Assembly: GCA_021740915.1 (NCBI GenBank)
Contig: JAIOYW010000006.1
Location: 124,001-188,000, forward strand
Direction of reading: 5' to 3'
DNA: 64,000 nucleotides
From: Ignavibacteriales bacterium
GTDB lineage: Bacteria; Bacteroidota; Ignavibacteria; Ignavibacteriales; Melioribacteraceae
Within the stretch, counting starts at the first letter, position 1. Each line of letters opens with the position of its first letter. A program made the position numbers and the translations under genes. Shown one piece after another: positions 56,946 to 64,000 of the stretch. The notes below the pieces were generated by a model. The model had not been told where the DNA came from, made no database searches, and saw only the letters and a list, made by a program, of their open reading frames with translations.

Positions 56946-57455
56946 ATGAAATATCTATTGCTGCTTTTTCTTTTCTTTTCATCAATTCATGCACAGGATT
57001 TGAACAGATTGGAGAAGGATTCAAAATCCGAAAAATTTAATCTTGTTGGTGAAGTCTCAAGGGATGCATTTTTATTAGATAATTACAAATCGTGGTTTGA
57101 AGAGGAATATAACAATTACAGGGTGGACGTGGCAACTGCTGATAATTTGAAAGAGCAGCTTTCAAGAGTTCAATTTTTGATTGTTTTCGGTACATGGTGC
57201 AGCGACAGCAGGAGAGAGGTCCCAAGATTTCTTAAAATTCTCGATTACATCGGGGTTGAGCAGGAAGATATCAGATTTATCGGAGTTAACCGGGAAAAGA
57301 AATCAGGACTTCAGGTTATCGATAAACTTGAAGTAGAGTTCGTCCCAACATTTTTTATATACTTGGGGGAGATTGAAGCCGGACGGATTATCGAAGCTCC
57401 CGAAACAACTCTGGAAGAGGACATGGCTGAGATAATATTTTCGGTTCCGGAATAA
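56946..57455 (+). CDS. Secreted thioredoxin-like protein with CxxS site
   Basis: A 169-residue thioredoxin-fold protein with a signal peptide (about 1-16, ending IHAQ). The active-site loop is FGTWCSDSRREVPRF: the first Cys is kept but the second is Ser, so it cannot do ordinary two-Cys disulfide exchange; such CxxS proteins may act as monothiol isomerases or bind substrates. The cis-Pro loop (VEFVPTFFIY) is present. It follows nadK by 6 nt. Confidence 0.78.
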   Translation: MKYLLLLFLFFSSIHAQDLNRLEKDSKSEKFNLVGEVSRDAFLLDNYKSWFEEEYNNYRVDVATADNLKEQLSRVQFLIVFGTWCSDSRREVPRFLKILDYIGVEQEDIRFIGVNREKKSGLQVIDKLEVEFVPTFFIYLGEIEAGRIIEAPETTLEEDMAEIIFSVPE

Positions 57456-57561
57456 TGCTTTCCAGCGCTGGCATAAAACAGAAACAATAAAGATTTTTCT
57501 GTTTTCAAAAGTATCGAAAAATATTTGCGTCCCGGGAAGGAAGGAATTATTGGGGTTTGAT

Positions 57562-58053
57562 ATGAAACAATTATTTCTTATACGACATGCAAAATCAAGT
57601 TGGGATCATCCCGATCTTGATGACTATCAACGCCCATTGAACAAGAGAGGCAATAAAGACGCGCCTGAGATGGCAAAGCGTATAAAAAAAGCTGGAATTT
57701 TTCCTGAACTTATAATCTCGAGTCCCGCTTTAAGAGCTTTCACAACTGCAAAAATATTTGCAGCCGCTCTCGACTATAGTGAATATGACATTGTTCTCAA
57801 AGATCAGCTTTATGAAGCTGGTATCAGAGACATTGAAGAAGTGGTTAAATCGATCAGTGATGAGTATTCGAAAGTTTTTATCGTCGGACATAATCCGGGA
57901 CTGACTCTGTTCAATAATGAAATATGCGATCTGAAACTCGAGAATATTCCAACTTGTGGGATTAGCGCTGTTTATTTTAATCTGACCGAATGGAGAAAAG
58001 TGAGTGCCGAAGCGGGAAGAAGTCTTTTTTATGATTACCCCAAAAGGATTTAG
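57562..58053 (+). CDS. sixA: SixA-type phosphohistidine phosphatase
   Basis: A 163-residue histidine phosphatase: N-terminal LFLIRHAKSSWDHP (RHG motif), then SSPALRAFTTA and a second catalytic His in FIVGHNPGLT. SixA removes phosphate from phosphohistidine proteins. ATG at 57562 gives the family's usual start; a TTG at 57550 with a purine-rich site upstream is an alternative. Only 2 nt separate it from ppk1, a common pairing. Confidence 0.85.
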   Translation: MKQLFLIRHAKSSWDHPDLDDYQRPLNKRGNKDAPEMAKRIKKAGIFPELIISSPALRAFTTAKIFAAALDYSEYDIVLKDQLYEAGIRDIEEVVKSISDEYSKVFIVGHNPGLTLFNNEICDLKLENIPTCGISAVYFNLTEWRKVSAEAGRSLFYDYPKRI

Positions 58054-58055
58054 AG

Positions 58056-60113
58056 ATGCGGAATATTTATTTTGACCGTGAACTTAGCTGGCTTTCTTTT
58101 AACAGCAGGTTACTTCAGGAAGCGGCAGATGAAAGTAACCCGCTTTTTGAAAGATTAAAATTCCTTTCAATTTATTCTGCAAACCTCGATGAATTTCTGC
58201 GGACACGGGTCATACCGCTCAGAAGCCTTCTGATGCTTCCGAAAGCCTCGGTTCGAGAGCTTGATTTCAACCCCGTGTTACTTCTCGGTTCCATTAAAAA
58301 AAATATTTTCAGTCAGCAAAATGAATTCAGCAGGATTTACCGGGAGTCAATACTCCCTGCTCTTGAGAGAGCAGGAGTTACTTTTCTTGCAATTCATTCG
58401 CTTGATGATTCAGATAAGGAATTTCTTGATAATTATTTCAACACTGAAATCTCAAACCTGCTCGATCCGATAATCATCAAAAAGAAAAAAGATGTTCCGG
58501 AGTTAAAAAACAATATCCTTTATCTTGCAGTGAGACTCGCGAAATTGCAGGAAACAAAATCAGGATCGAAACACTTTTCCGCCTTCGTCGAAATTCCTTC
58601 CGATAAATTACCAAGATTGATCAAATTGCCGACTCTCACAAAAAAATCTTATATCTTTCTCGATGATGTTATACGAATCAATCTTAAGAAGCTGTTTCCG
58701 GGATATCGTGTGATAGACTCGTTCTCGATTAAATTGATCAGAGATAATGAGCTATTCCTGGATGAGCAATTTCCCGGCTCAATCAGATCGAAAATCATAA
58801 AGGCATTATCACTCAATAAAAATAGTGTGCCTTGTCATCTTTTTTATGATGGAAAAATGCCTGCTAATTTCCTGAAATTCCTGAGAGATATTCTTTCGCT
58901 TGAAAAGGAAGACCTTGTCAGTATGTGGAGGTATCATAATTTCGTTGATTTTCTAAAATTTAAAAATCCTGGTATTAAAGAACTGGAGTACCCGAAAACT
59001 GCAAGATTAAAATATCCAAAACTGAATGAAAATAATATTTTCGATGTAATTTCCGCGAAAGATCTGCCGGTATATTATCCATATTTTACTTTTGATCATT
59101 TCCTTGCATTTATAAAAGCTGCGGCTTCTGATCCAAAAGTCCGAACTATTAAGCTTACTCTTATGGGAGCGATGCCCGGCTTCAAATTAGTTAAGGAATT
59201 AATGAACGCGGCAATTAGCGGTAAGCTTGTAACTGCTTTTGTAGGGACTAAAACCAGTTTTGGTGAAGAAAAGGAACTTGGCTGGGCATATGCAATGCAG
59301 AATTCAGGTGTCAGAGTAATCTATAACTCTCCCGGACTAAATCTTCATGCCAAAGCCGCATTAATAACGCGTTTCGAAGATGATCAGGAAAAAGAGTATG
59401 CCTACTTTGCCACAGGTAACATTAACGAATCAGATACTTCTTCAAATACTGATTTTGCGCTTTTTACCTCTGACGCAATTCTTACGCGGGAGCTAAAAGG
59501 TTTATTTGAACTCTTTGAAGAAATTATTTCCGAATACAAGTTTAGCGACTTATTAGTCTCAGGGTATAATTTGAGGAAAAAGTTCAGCGAGTTGATTGAT
59601 AATGAGATAAAAAATGCCGTAAAAGGGCTTCCTGCAGGGATTACACTAAAGTTAAATCATCTGGAAGATAAAAAACTTATACGAAAATTATATGAAGCAA
59701 GCAACGCAGGAGTAAAAATCAATATTATTGTGAGAGGTGTTTGTGTTTTGGTGCCCGCTCTCAAAGGGCAAAGTTCAAATATCAAAGTGATCAGCATTGT
59801 TGATCGGTTTCTTGAACAAAGCAGGTTTTACATTTTTGAAAACGGAGGCGAACAACTGTATTTTTCCGGCTCGGCAGACTGGATGAGGCGGAATTTTAAA
59901 ACAAGAACCGAAATTGTTTTCCCTGTAAAGGATGTTAAAATTAAAGAATTAATTGGCGGCATCCTCAAAATTTATCTCAAGGATAATGTAAAAGCCCGAA
60001 TAATAAATATGAAGGGCGGGACATTGAAAAAACCCAGGGCAGAGAAAAAATTGCGCAGATCACAGACTGAGCTGATGAGTTATCTTAAATCAAATCTTTT
60101 ATCTTCACAATAA
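58056..60113 (+). CDS. ppk1: Polyphosphate kinase 1
   Basis: A 685-residue enzyme that makes inorganic polyphosphate from ATP. The start FDRELSWLSFNSRLLQEA and SANLDEFLRTRV are typical; the autophosphorylated His is His431 in LNLHAKAALITR, with YFATGNINESDTSSNTDF following and a second phospholipase-D-like half at the end (FSGSADWMRRNFKTRTEIVFPV). Length fits the family. It is coupled to the SixA gene upstream. Accessory DNA begins just after it. Confidence 0.96.
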   Translation: MRNIYFDRELSWLSFNSRLLQEAADESNPLFERLKFLSIYSANLDEFLRTRVIPLRSLLMLPKASVRELDFNPVLLLGSIKKNIFSQQNEFSRIYRESILPALERAGVTFLAIHSLDDSDKEFLDNYFNTEISNLLDPIIIKKKKDVPELKNNILYLAVRLAKLQETKSGSKHFSAFVEIPSDKLPRLIKLPTLTKKSYIFLDDVIRINLKKLFPGYRVIDSFSIKLIRDNELFLDEQFPGSIRSKIIKALSLNKNSVPCHLFYDGKMPANFLKFLRDILSLEKEDLVSMWRYHNFVDFLKFKNPGIKELEYPKTARLKYPKLNENNIFDVISAKDLPVYYPYFTFDHFLAFIKAAASDPKVRTIKLTLMGAMPGFKLVKELMNAAISGKLVTAFVGTKTSFGEEKELGWAYAMQNSGVRVIYNSPGLNLHAKAALITRFEDDQEKEYAYFATGNINESDTSSNTDFALFTSDAILTRELKGLFELFEEIISEYKFSDLLVSGYNLRKKFSELIDNEIKNAVKGLPAGITLKLNHLEDKKLIRKLYEASNAGVKINIIVRGVCVLVPALKGQSSNIKVISIVDRFLEQSRFYIFENGGEQLYFSGSADWMRRNFKTRTEIVFPVKDVKIKELIGGILKIYLKDNVKARIINMKGGTLKKPRAEKKLRRSQTELMSYLKSNLLSSQ

Positions 60114-60398
60114 TTTCCGCACCGATGTGGTGCCGCCTGTAAAAGGGATGCTCCATCTATTGGCGGTTACGATAGCTTTATAATGATCTGGTATGTGGGA
60201 GAACACAGGTAAACCAACAGTATTATTCCTTACTTGTATTAATTCCAAACCTCTATTGTGCGGTGGATTGTTTAATTCATTAGAAATTTCAGGAATAGCA
60301 GATAGGTTTAGCTTGAGATTATCGGCATAATGCACGCCATCGGCAAGGGTACATTGGCAAGGTTCAATATCCTTTAAAATAATCACTGAATCTAACAT
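60105..60398 (-). CDS. Small unrecognised ORF following the transposase remnant
   Basis: A 97-codon frame starts with ATG 5 nt after the transposase stop and ends 9 nt inside the 3' end of ppk1. The protein (LADGVHYADNLKLNLSAIP, HIPDHYKAIVTANRWSIPF) is unremarkable and matches no family I know. It may be non-coding, a second gene of the transposable unit, or a host gene fragment. Confidence 0.25.
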   Translation of the reverse strand: MLDSVIILKDIEPCQCTLADGVHYADNLKLNLSAIPEISNELNNPPHNRGLELIQVRNNTVGLPVFSHIPDHYKAIVTANRWSIPFTGGTTSVRKLL

Positions 60399-60402
60399 TT
60401 TA

Positions 60403-60994
60403 TCATGAATTAAAAAATTTGTCATCAACCCATTTTGAAGGGTTTTGATATATGTAGGATTGTATCCTATCGAACGAATTTTTGTCCCGGATAATATGGT
60501 CGTGGAAGCGGGTTTGCCATTCAAAATTGAATCCCAAACGATGGGCATGTTTTGCAACGGCCGATTTATATGAACGGATGATTGTTGAAACCGAATCCGG
60601 TTTTGGCGAAATTGATGCCATCAATGCATCGGGTGTTTGTTGCGATGGTTGTGATGATGGTTGCGTTGATTGTTGTAGAGACGTTGCATGCAACGTCTCT
60701 ACGTATCCCCCATTATCCGTATGATCATTCAATATCAATATACCATGAACGTGGTTGGGCATTACCACAAATGCGCCCAATTCGATGTTCCGAACGGTTT
60801 TTTATTTCATACCACATAACATCGGCAATAACACCGATCGTTGATAATTTCATTTCATGATTTTCGATTTCACCAAAATAATGTTCGCGGTTTTGGGTGC
60901 AGATTGTAATAAAATATACCCCCGACCAACGATAATCCCAATTTTGCAGCCGGGCTGAGGGGATGCGGTATTAATTCCGAAATTTATCGGACAT
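60403..60994 (-). pseudogene. Broken REP-associated tyrosine transposase (RAYT, IS200-like Y1 family)
   Basis: Reading the minus strand from ATG at 60994, the protein begins MSDKFRN, meets TAA (60971-60973) where family members usually continue, resumes YRIPSARLQNWDYRWSGVYFITICTQNREHYFGEI, then shifts frame near 60790-60810 into GAFVVMPNHVHGILI (the HUH motif) and RFHDHIIRDKNSFDRI to the stop at 60403. One nonsense codon and one frameshift make it inactive. The linker (about 60660-60720) contains a 28-bp perfect palindrome, encoding VETLHATSLQ. These transposases move or maintain REP palindromes rather than classical insertion sequences. Confidence 0.85.
60675..60702. repeat. 28-bp perfect palindrome (REP-like) inside the transposase
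   Basis: The arm GTAGAGACGTTGCA at 60675-60688 is followed directly by its exact complement to 60702. It lies inside the transposase frame. Its sequence is of the type repeated widely in Bacteroidota and related genomes, so it is probably a REP unit. Confidence 0.85.
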
Positions 60995-61048
60995 TATTAA
61001 TTTCTCAATAAAATACAGGAAACATGTGTTTCAAAAAAGCATTTTGTA

Positions 61049-61297
61049 TCATTTGATAACAACAAATTCTCTGAAATTTTTTTTATCAATTACATTGCTT
61101 TCCGCATTATATGTTTCGGTGAAAGTTTTGGGCAATTTTTGAGATTTCTTTTTGTTCCATTTAAATTCATACCCAAATATCTTTCCGCCATTTTCTTCCA
61201 CAAAGTCAACTTCCTGCTGTTGTTTCGTTCTCCAAAAGTATGTGTGAGCAAGACTTTGTTTATATTCAATCTGTTTTATTCTCTCTGAAATCAGGAA
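61049..61297 (-). pseudogene. 3' remnant of a DUF4143-type ATPase
   Basis: An 82-codon frame with no start encodes FLISERIKQIEYKQSL, then YFWRTKQQQEVDFVEENGG and GYEFKWNKKKSQKLPKTF, ending FREFVVIK. This matches the C-terminal half of the AAA_14/DUF4143 ATPase family. An in-frame TAA at 61298-61300 closes the upstream side, and the ATPase domain is gone, so it is a truncated relic. Confidence 0.72.
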
Positions 61298-61684
61298 TTA
61301 CTTTTAATTATTATATTCACTAAAAGTTATATCTATGCGGGATTATATTATTTTCTATGATTACGCTGAATGGTCGAGGCTATGAAATTGTTGGGGTTTG
61401 TGGGGCGGTTTATTGTTCGACACTGTAAAAGTTTATGATTTCCCCAGACCTTCGATTTACCACTTCATGCGCAATGGGAGCGTACACTCTGTTATAGCAT
61501 GGTACTTCTTTTTCATAGTTTATATTTCTTTTCTTAAGCACAATAAGTTTTACTCATTTACGGGTGCGGAGTTTTTCTGTCTTTATGCATAGGCTGGTTG
61601 GGATTAAAAAACTTTCTTGCAAACTTTGGTTTGCAAGAAAGTTTTAAGAGATTAGCAAGTGTGTATTTTTAAGCGGTGTCATTT
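61298..61684. other. Accessory spacer without a supported gene
   Basis: Apart from the hairpin at 61608-61645, this stretch holds only a 64-codon frame on the plus strand with no family pattern (61398-61592). It probably represents eroded accessory DNA. Confidence 0.4.
61608..61645 (-). terminator. Perfect 17-bp hairpin, probable minus-strand terminator
   Basis: Arms at 61608-61624 and 61629-61645 are exactly complementary (AAACTTTCTTGCAAAC core) with a 4-nt TTTG loop. Read on the minus strand it is followed by TTTTTAATCC, just after the remnant gene that ends at 61685. Confidence 0.6.
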
Positions 61685-62040
61685 TTACACTTTTTCAGCG
61701 TCTAAAATCATATCCAAAAATGAAGTCGGTTGAAGGAAGTAATTTGGGTTGTCTTCTGATTTTTCTTTTATCAAAATCAGTCCTCCGTTAGTGTACGATT
61801 CCATAGTTTTTATCAAAGATTTTACAGCATCATCTTCATCTAATTCACCTTTTTCAAGTGCAACTAGGTCGATGTCGGTTTTAGCTAAAAGAGCAATAAA
61901 CATATTTTCCTGTAAGTTTGTAAAGTCCTTACGTGTTGATACATATATTGCACCCCAGTGTTGAATATGGTGGCTAAAATCTGTTTTCTTTTCATCTCAT
62001 TAACAATTTCTTGAATTAATAAGTCTTTGAAATCCGATTT
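61685..62040 (-). pseudogene. Frameshifted remnant of an unrecognised gene
   Basis: The minus strand reads KSDFKDLLIQEIVNEMKR in one frame (62040 to about 61990), then continues in another as TDFSHHIQHWGAIYVSTRKDF (toward 61904), NMFIALLAKTDIDLVALEKGEL and NPNYFLQPTSFLDMI, to the stop at 61685. A frame change and no start suggest a broken gene whose 5' part is lost. Family unknown. The last 72 codons form an intact ATG-started frame (61903-61685), which could still be expressed. Confidence 0.5.
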
Positions 62041-62252
62041 TCAAAATAAACTTAGATAGGGATTCATGTTTCCATATTCATTTTATTTTAGTTTATACCA
62101 ATGTAATTTAAGGAAGGCTGTCAAGTGTTTACAAAAGATGCTTCCAAACATTTTTAACAACATCTACTTTGCGGTTATGAACTTCAATTTCAAACGAATT
62201 ATCAAAATCCTTGAAGAAATCCCAGATGGAAACCTTTCATCTCTTGGTTAAC

Positions 62253-62278
62253 AATGATTCTTCCATTGAAGAATCATT
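62253..62278. terminator. Small perfect hairpin
   Basis: An 11-bp stem (AATGATTCTTC at 62253-62263, GAAGAATCATT at 62268-62278) with a CATT loop, about 50 nt beyond the 3' end of the methyltransferase-HIT gene. No strong T run follows, so terminator status is tentative. Confidence 0.4.
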
Positions 62279-62329
62279 CATTTAGTTTAATTTGAACAGG
62301 CTTAGTCTCTCCATCATTAATCTTCATTA

Positions 62330-63196
62330 TCAGTATTTTTGTTTATTTGGAATTACACCTCTCACGCCACCTCTTGGTTCTTCAATATCTCCGTCGTATC
62401 TTGGTATCAGATGAATATGAACGTGCTTTACTGTTTGACCTGCTTTTTCACCGATATTGATGCCAATGTTAAACCCGTCTGGGTTGAACTTTTTTGAAAC
62501 AATTTCTTTCACTTTATTCAACATAAAAATACAAGCAGCTTGTTCTTTGAAAGTTAAGTCAAAATAATCGGAACAATGCTTTTTGGGAATTATTAAAGTG
62601 TGTCCATCATTAACAGGAAATTTATCGTAAATAGCATAAGCAGTTGCGGATTCAACGATCAAGTCTCTATCTGAATCAGGATTGCAAAATGGACAATAGG
62701 GGCTTTCTTTTCTTTTTAATTGGTTGTAATGTTGATATTCGTAAATCTCACTATTTTCATTTCTGAATAAAGATTTTGAATTAAGAAACACATTGCATTG
62801 ATAGGTTTTCTTTTGATGAATTTTATGAGTCCTAAATCCTTCAAATTGCAAATCTCTTCTTACTGCTATATAAACTTTTCCAGTTGGCTTTACAAGCTGA
62901 GATAATTCCATTAATACAAGAGCTTGTTCTTCAGGTAAAAGAACATTCAAAACGTAGAAGCAAATGATGGTATCAAACTTTTTAGTTGGATATTCTGGAA
63001 AATAATATTTATCGTAGCCTATTATATTTATACCTTTTGCTCGAAGCAATTTCACATCATTTCCAAATCCACAACCAAAATCCAAAACATCGCCAACTAA
63101 AAAATTCTTATTAAACAGAATTTTGGCGGGAAAAGAAAGTGTGTTTCTTTTTTTTGCGGTAAAATGGCTATTAAGATTTGATTTTAAATTTTCCAT
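62330..63196 (-). CDS. Class I methyltransferase-HIT domain fusion
   Basis: A 288-residue two-domain protein. Residues about 1-150 are a small class I SAM methyltransferase (motif I VLDFGCGFGNDVKLL, then TIICFYVLNVLLPEE). Residues about 165-288 are a HIT-family nucleotide hydrolase/transferase: a CPFC zinc pair, NDGHTLIIPKKH, and the histidine triad H258-V-H260-I-H262. HIT enzymes cleave nucleotide phosphoamide or phosphoester bonds; aprataxin uses this fold to remove AMP from DNA ends. The start overlaps the HNH gene by 13 nt, so the two form an operon. The genes are in an accessory region of relics. Confidence 0.85.
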   Translation of the reverse strand: MENLKSNLNSHFTAKKRNTLSFPAKILFNKNFLVGDVLDFGCGFGNDVKLLRAKGINIIGYDKYYFPEYPTKKFDTIICFYVLNVLLPEEQALVLMELSQLVKPTGKVYIAVRRDLQFEGFRTHKIHQKKTYQCNVFLNSKSLFRNENSEIYEYQHYNQLKRKESPYCPFCNPDSDRDLIVESATAYAIYDKFPVNDGHTLIIPKKHCSDYFDLTFKEQAACIFMLNKVKEIVSKKFNPDGFNIGINIGEKAGQTVKHVHIHLIPRYDGDIEEPRGGVRGVIPNKQKY

Positions 63197-64000
63197 CCTT
63201 CAAAACCTCTGTTTTCAATTAGATAATTGCAACTATTTTGTAATTGAGAAATGCCAATTTTTTTCCAAGAATCAAATGAATGGTTTCCTAAAAGTGCAAC
63301 TTGAATCTCCTTTTGGAATCGTTTACATTGACTTTCAAAGAGGATTTCCCAATAATCAAGAATTAGATTTTTTTGTCTTTCAATAATTTCAGGTACTGGA
63401 ATTTTATCTCGCTTTTGATTATTAATTCTTGAATCTGATGGAAGCAAATTCCAAAGGTCGTTGTTTTTCCAAACAGAAAATGGAATCAAATGGTCTATAT
63501 CGTAATTAGAAATCTTTCTTCCTGTCCAAACGCAATAAACATTCCCTTGCATTTGAAGAATATCTTTGTACAACTTTTTTGATTCTTTTATATCTCTCAA
63601 AGTAATTGGGCTCTTTAGAACTTCATTTAGTACTTTGTGAACCGATAGATTATCTCCAGAAGCGTTCACTGAAAATTCTGCCCATTTAAACAGAATTGAG
63701 TCTTGACCATTGATGAAACTGCCCAAAATTTTAAAGGCTTCATAGTAGTCAAAAGGTATTGAAAATGTTCCAAAGTCTTTAATTAATGATTCAATATCAA
63801 TGGCTGATTTTTTTCTGACTATTGGGTTTTCATAATAGAAAATCGAATAAAAATCATTATTAATAGAACGTCCAATATACTTCATTGGCATTTTGGTGAT
63901 TGTATATCTCAAGTTTTTCACAAGTTCAAAAAAATCCCTTTGCAAATCTTCCGGTATTCCTTTATTCCTCAAGTCGTTGTAAAAGGCAGAAAAACCTCCA
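63184..64000 (-). CDS. HNH endonuclease-domain protein (5' end beyond window)
   Basis: At least 271 codons, open to the right edge, so the N-terminus lies outside; a TTG at 63972 is not the likely start because the frame is coding-like upstream (GGFSAFYNDLRNKGIPEDL). The C-terminal part has an HNH nuclease pattern: VWTGRKISNYDIDHLIPFS, then NNDLWNLLPSDSRINNQKRDKIP, the fold's His, Asn and second-half residues. It overlaps the methyltransferase-HIT gene by 13 nt. The likely role is DNA or RNA cleavage in a defence or repair module. Confidence 0.82.
   Translation of the reverse strand, partial: GGFSAFYNDLRNKGIPEDLQRDFFELVKNLRYTITKMPMKYIGRSINNDFYSIFYYENPIVRKKSAIDIESLIKDFGTFSIPFDYYEAFKILGSFINGQDSILFKWAEFSVNASGDNLSVHKVLNEVLKSPITLRDIKESKKLYKDILQMQGNVYCVWTGRKISNYDIDHLIPFSVWKNNDLWNLLPSDSRINNQKRDKIPVPEIIERQKNLILDYWEILFESQCKRFQKEIQVALLGNHSFDSWKKIGISQLQNSCNYLIENRGFEGWKI

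Noticed and set aside
61398..61592. 64-codon frame in the accessory spacer
   Set aside because: No family pattern and no ribosome site; lies in eroded DNA.
62066..62251. Coding-like stretch on the minus strand (WDFFKDFDNSFEIEV...) and a plus-strand 61-codon frame
   Set aside because: Short, closed by stops and without a start or neighbours; could be an old relic but cannot be supported.
1..64000. CRISPR array, integrase, phage structural genes or rRNA
   Set aside because: No regularly spaced repeats, no recognised integrase or phage genes and no rRNA-like sequence were seen on reading.

Overview
The window looks like a chromosomal segment from a Bacteroidota/Chlorobiota-group (FCB) bacterium, most likely an Ignavibacteria-type lineage. 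The evidence is a PorU-PorV type IX secretion (T9SS) locus, several large secreted proteins ending in T9SS sorting domains with the YPNPFNPST signature, beta-propeller (Reg_prop) histidine kinases, short Crp-family regulators and a moderately AT-rich sequence. This placement comes from gene content only. Many starts are TTG or GTG behind good AGGAG-like sites.

Layout. (1) 1-9113 is core genome: an esterase, an orphan TrpF-like barrel protein without the usual Cys, a two-component system divergent from a secreted acidic protein, a Spy-like periplasmic protein, a zinc-ribbon protein, an atypical SDR, SufE, tRNA-Glu(CTC), endonuclease III and an HD-domain protein. (2) 9305-22793 is a long co-directional block: porU, porV, an M6-peptidase-like protein without its HEXXH site, a peptidase-MA/TolB-propeller/Omp85-barrel protein, a DUF5683-like membrane protein and der. 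(3) 23494-39471 carries T9SS cargo and regulators: two dockerin-containing secreted proteins, an unknown protein beside a transmembrane zf-HC2/FG-GAP protein, a propeller kinase/LuxR regulator pair and a GH57 glycosidase. The two dockerin genes end in nearly identical 57-nt terminator sequences that bracket about 5.6 kb. (4) 39678-50421 has a GNAT-nitrilase protein, a PAS kinase/NtrC-type regulator operon, a TolB-like lipoprotein, a c-type-heme secreted protein sharing a domain with the GH57 protein, and a TonB receptor next to a Crp-like regulator. (5) 50548-54652 is a polysaccharide operon (flippase with a non-ATG start, methyltransferase, two glycosyltransferases), followed by a secreted H-type lectin gene. 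(6) 55276-60113 has a family 2 glycosyltransferase, nadK, a thioredoxin-like protein, a SixA phosphatase and ppk1. (7) 60105-64000 is a degraded accessory region: a broken REP-associated transposase (RAYT) with a 28-bp perfect palindrome inside its coding sequence, remnants of a DUF4143-type ATPase and of an unknown gene, then an intact methyltransferase-HIT fusion overlapping an HNH nuclease gene that runs off the right edge.

How the genes work together. PorU and PorV would process and anchor the CTD-bearing cargo (dockerin proteins, GH57, M6-like protein). The propeller kinase/LuxR pair sits between cargo genes and may control secreted glycan-active proteins. The strongest candidate for an undescribed system is the HNH plus methyltransferase-HIT pair at the right edge, in debris typical of defence or mobile islands; its upstream partners are outside the window. 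All family assignments are from reading motifs; no database search was run.
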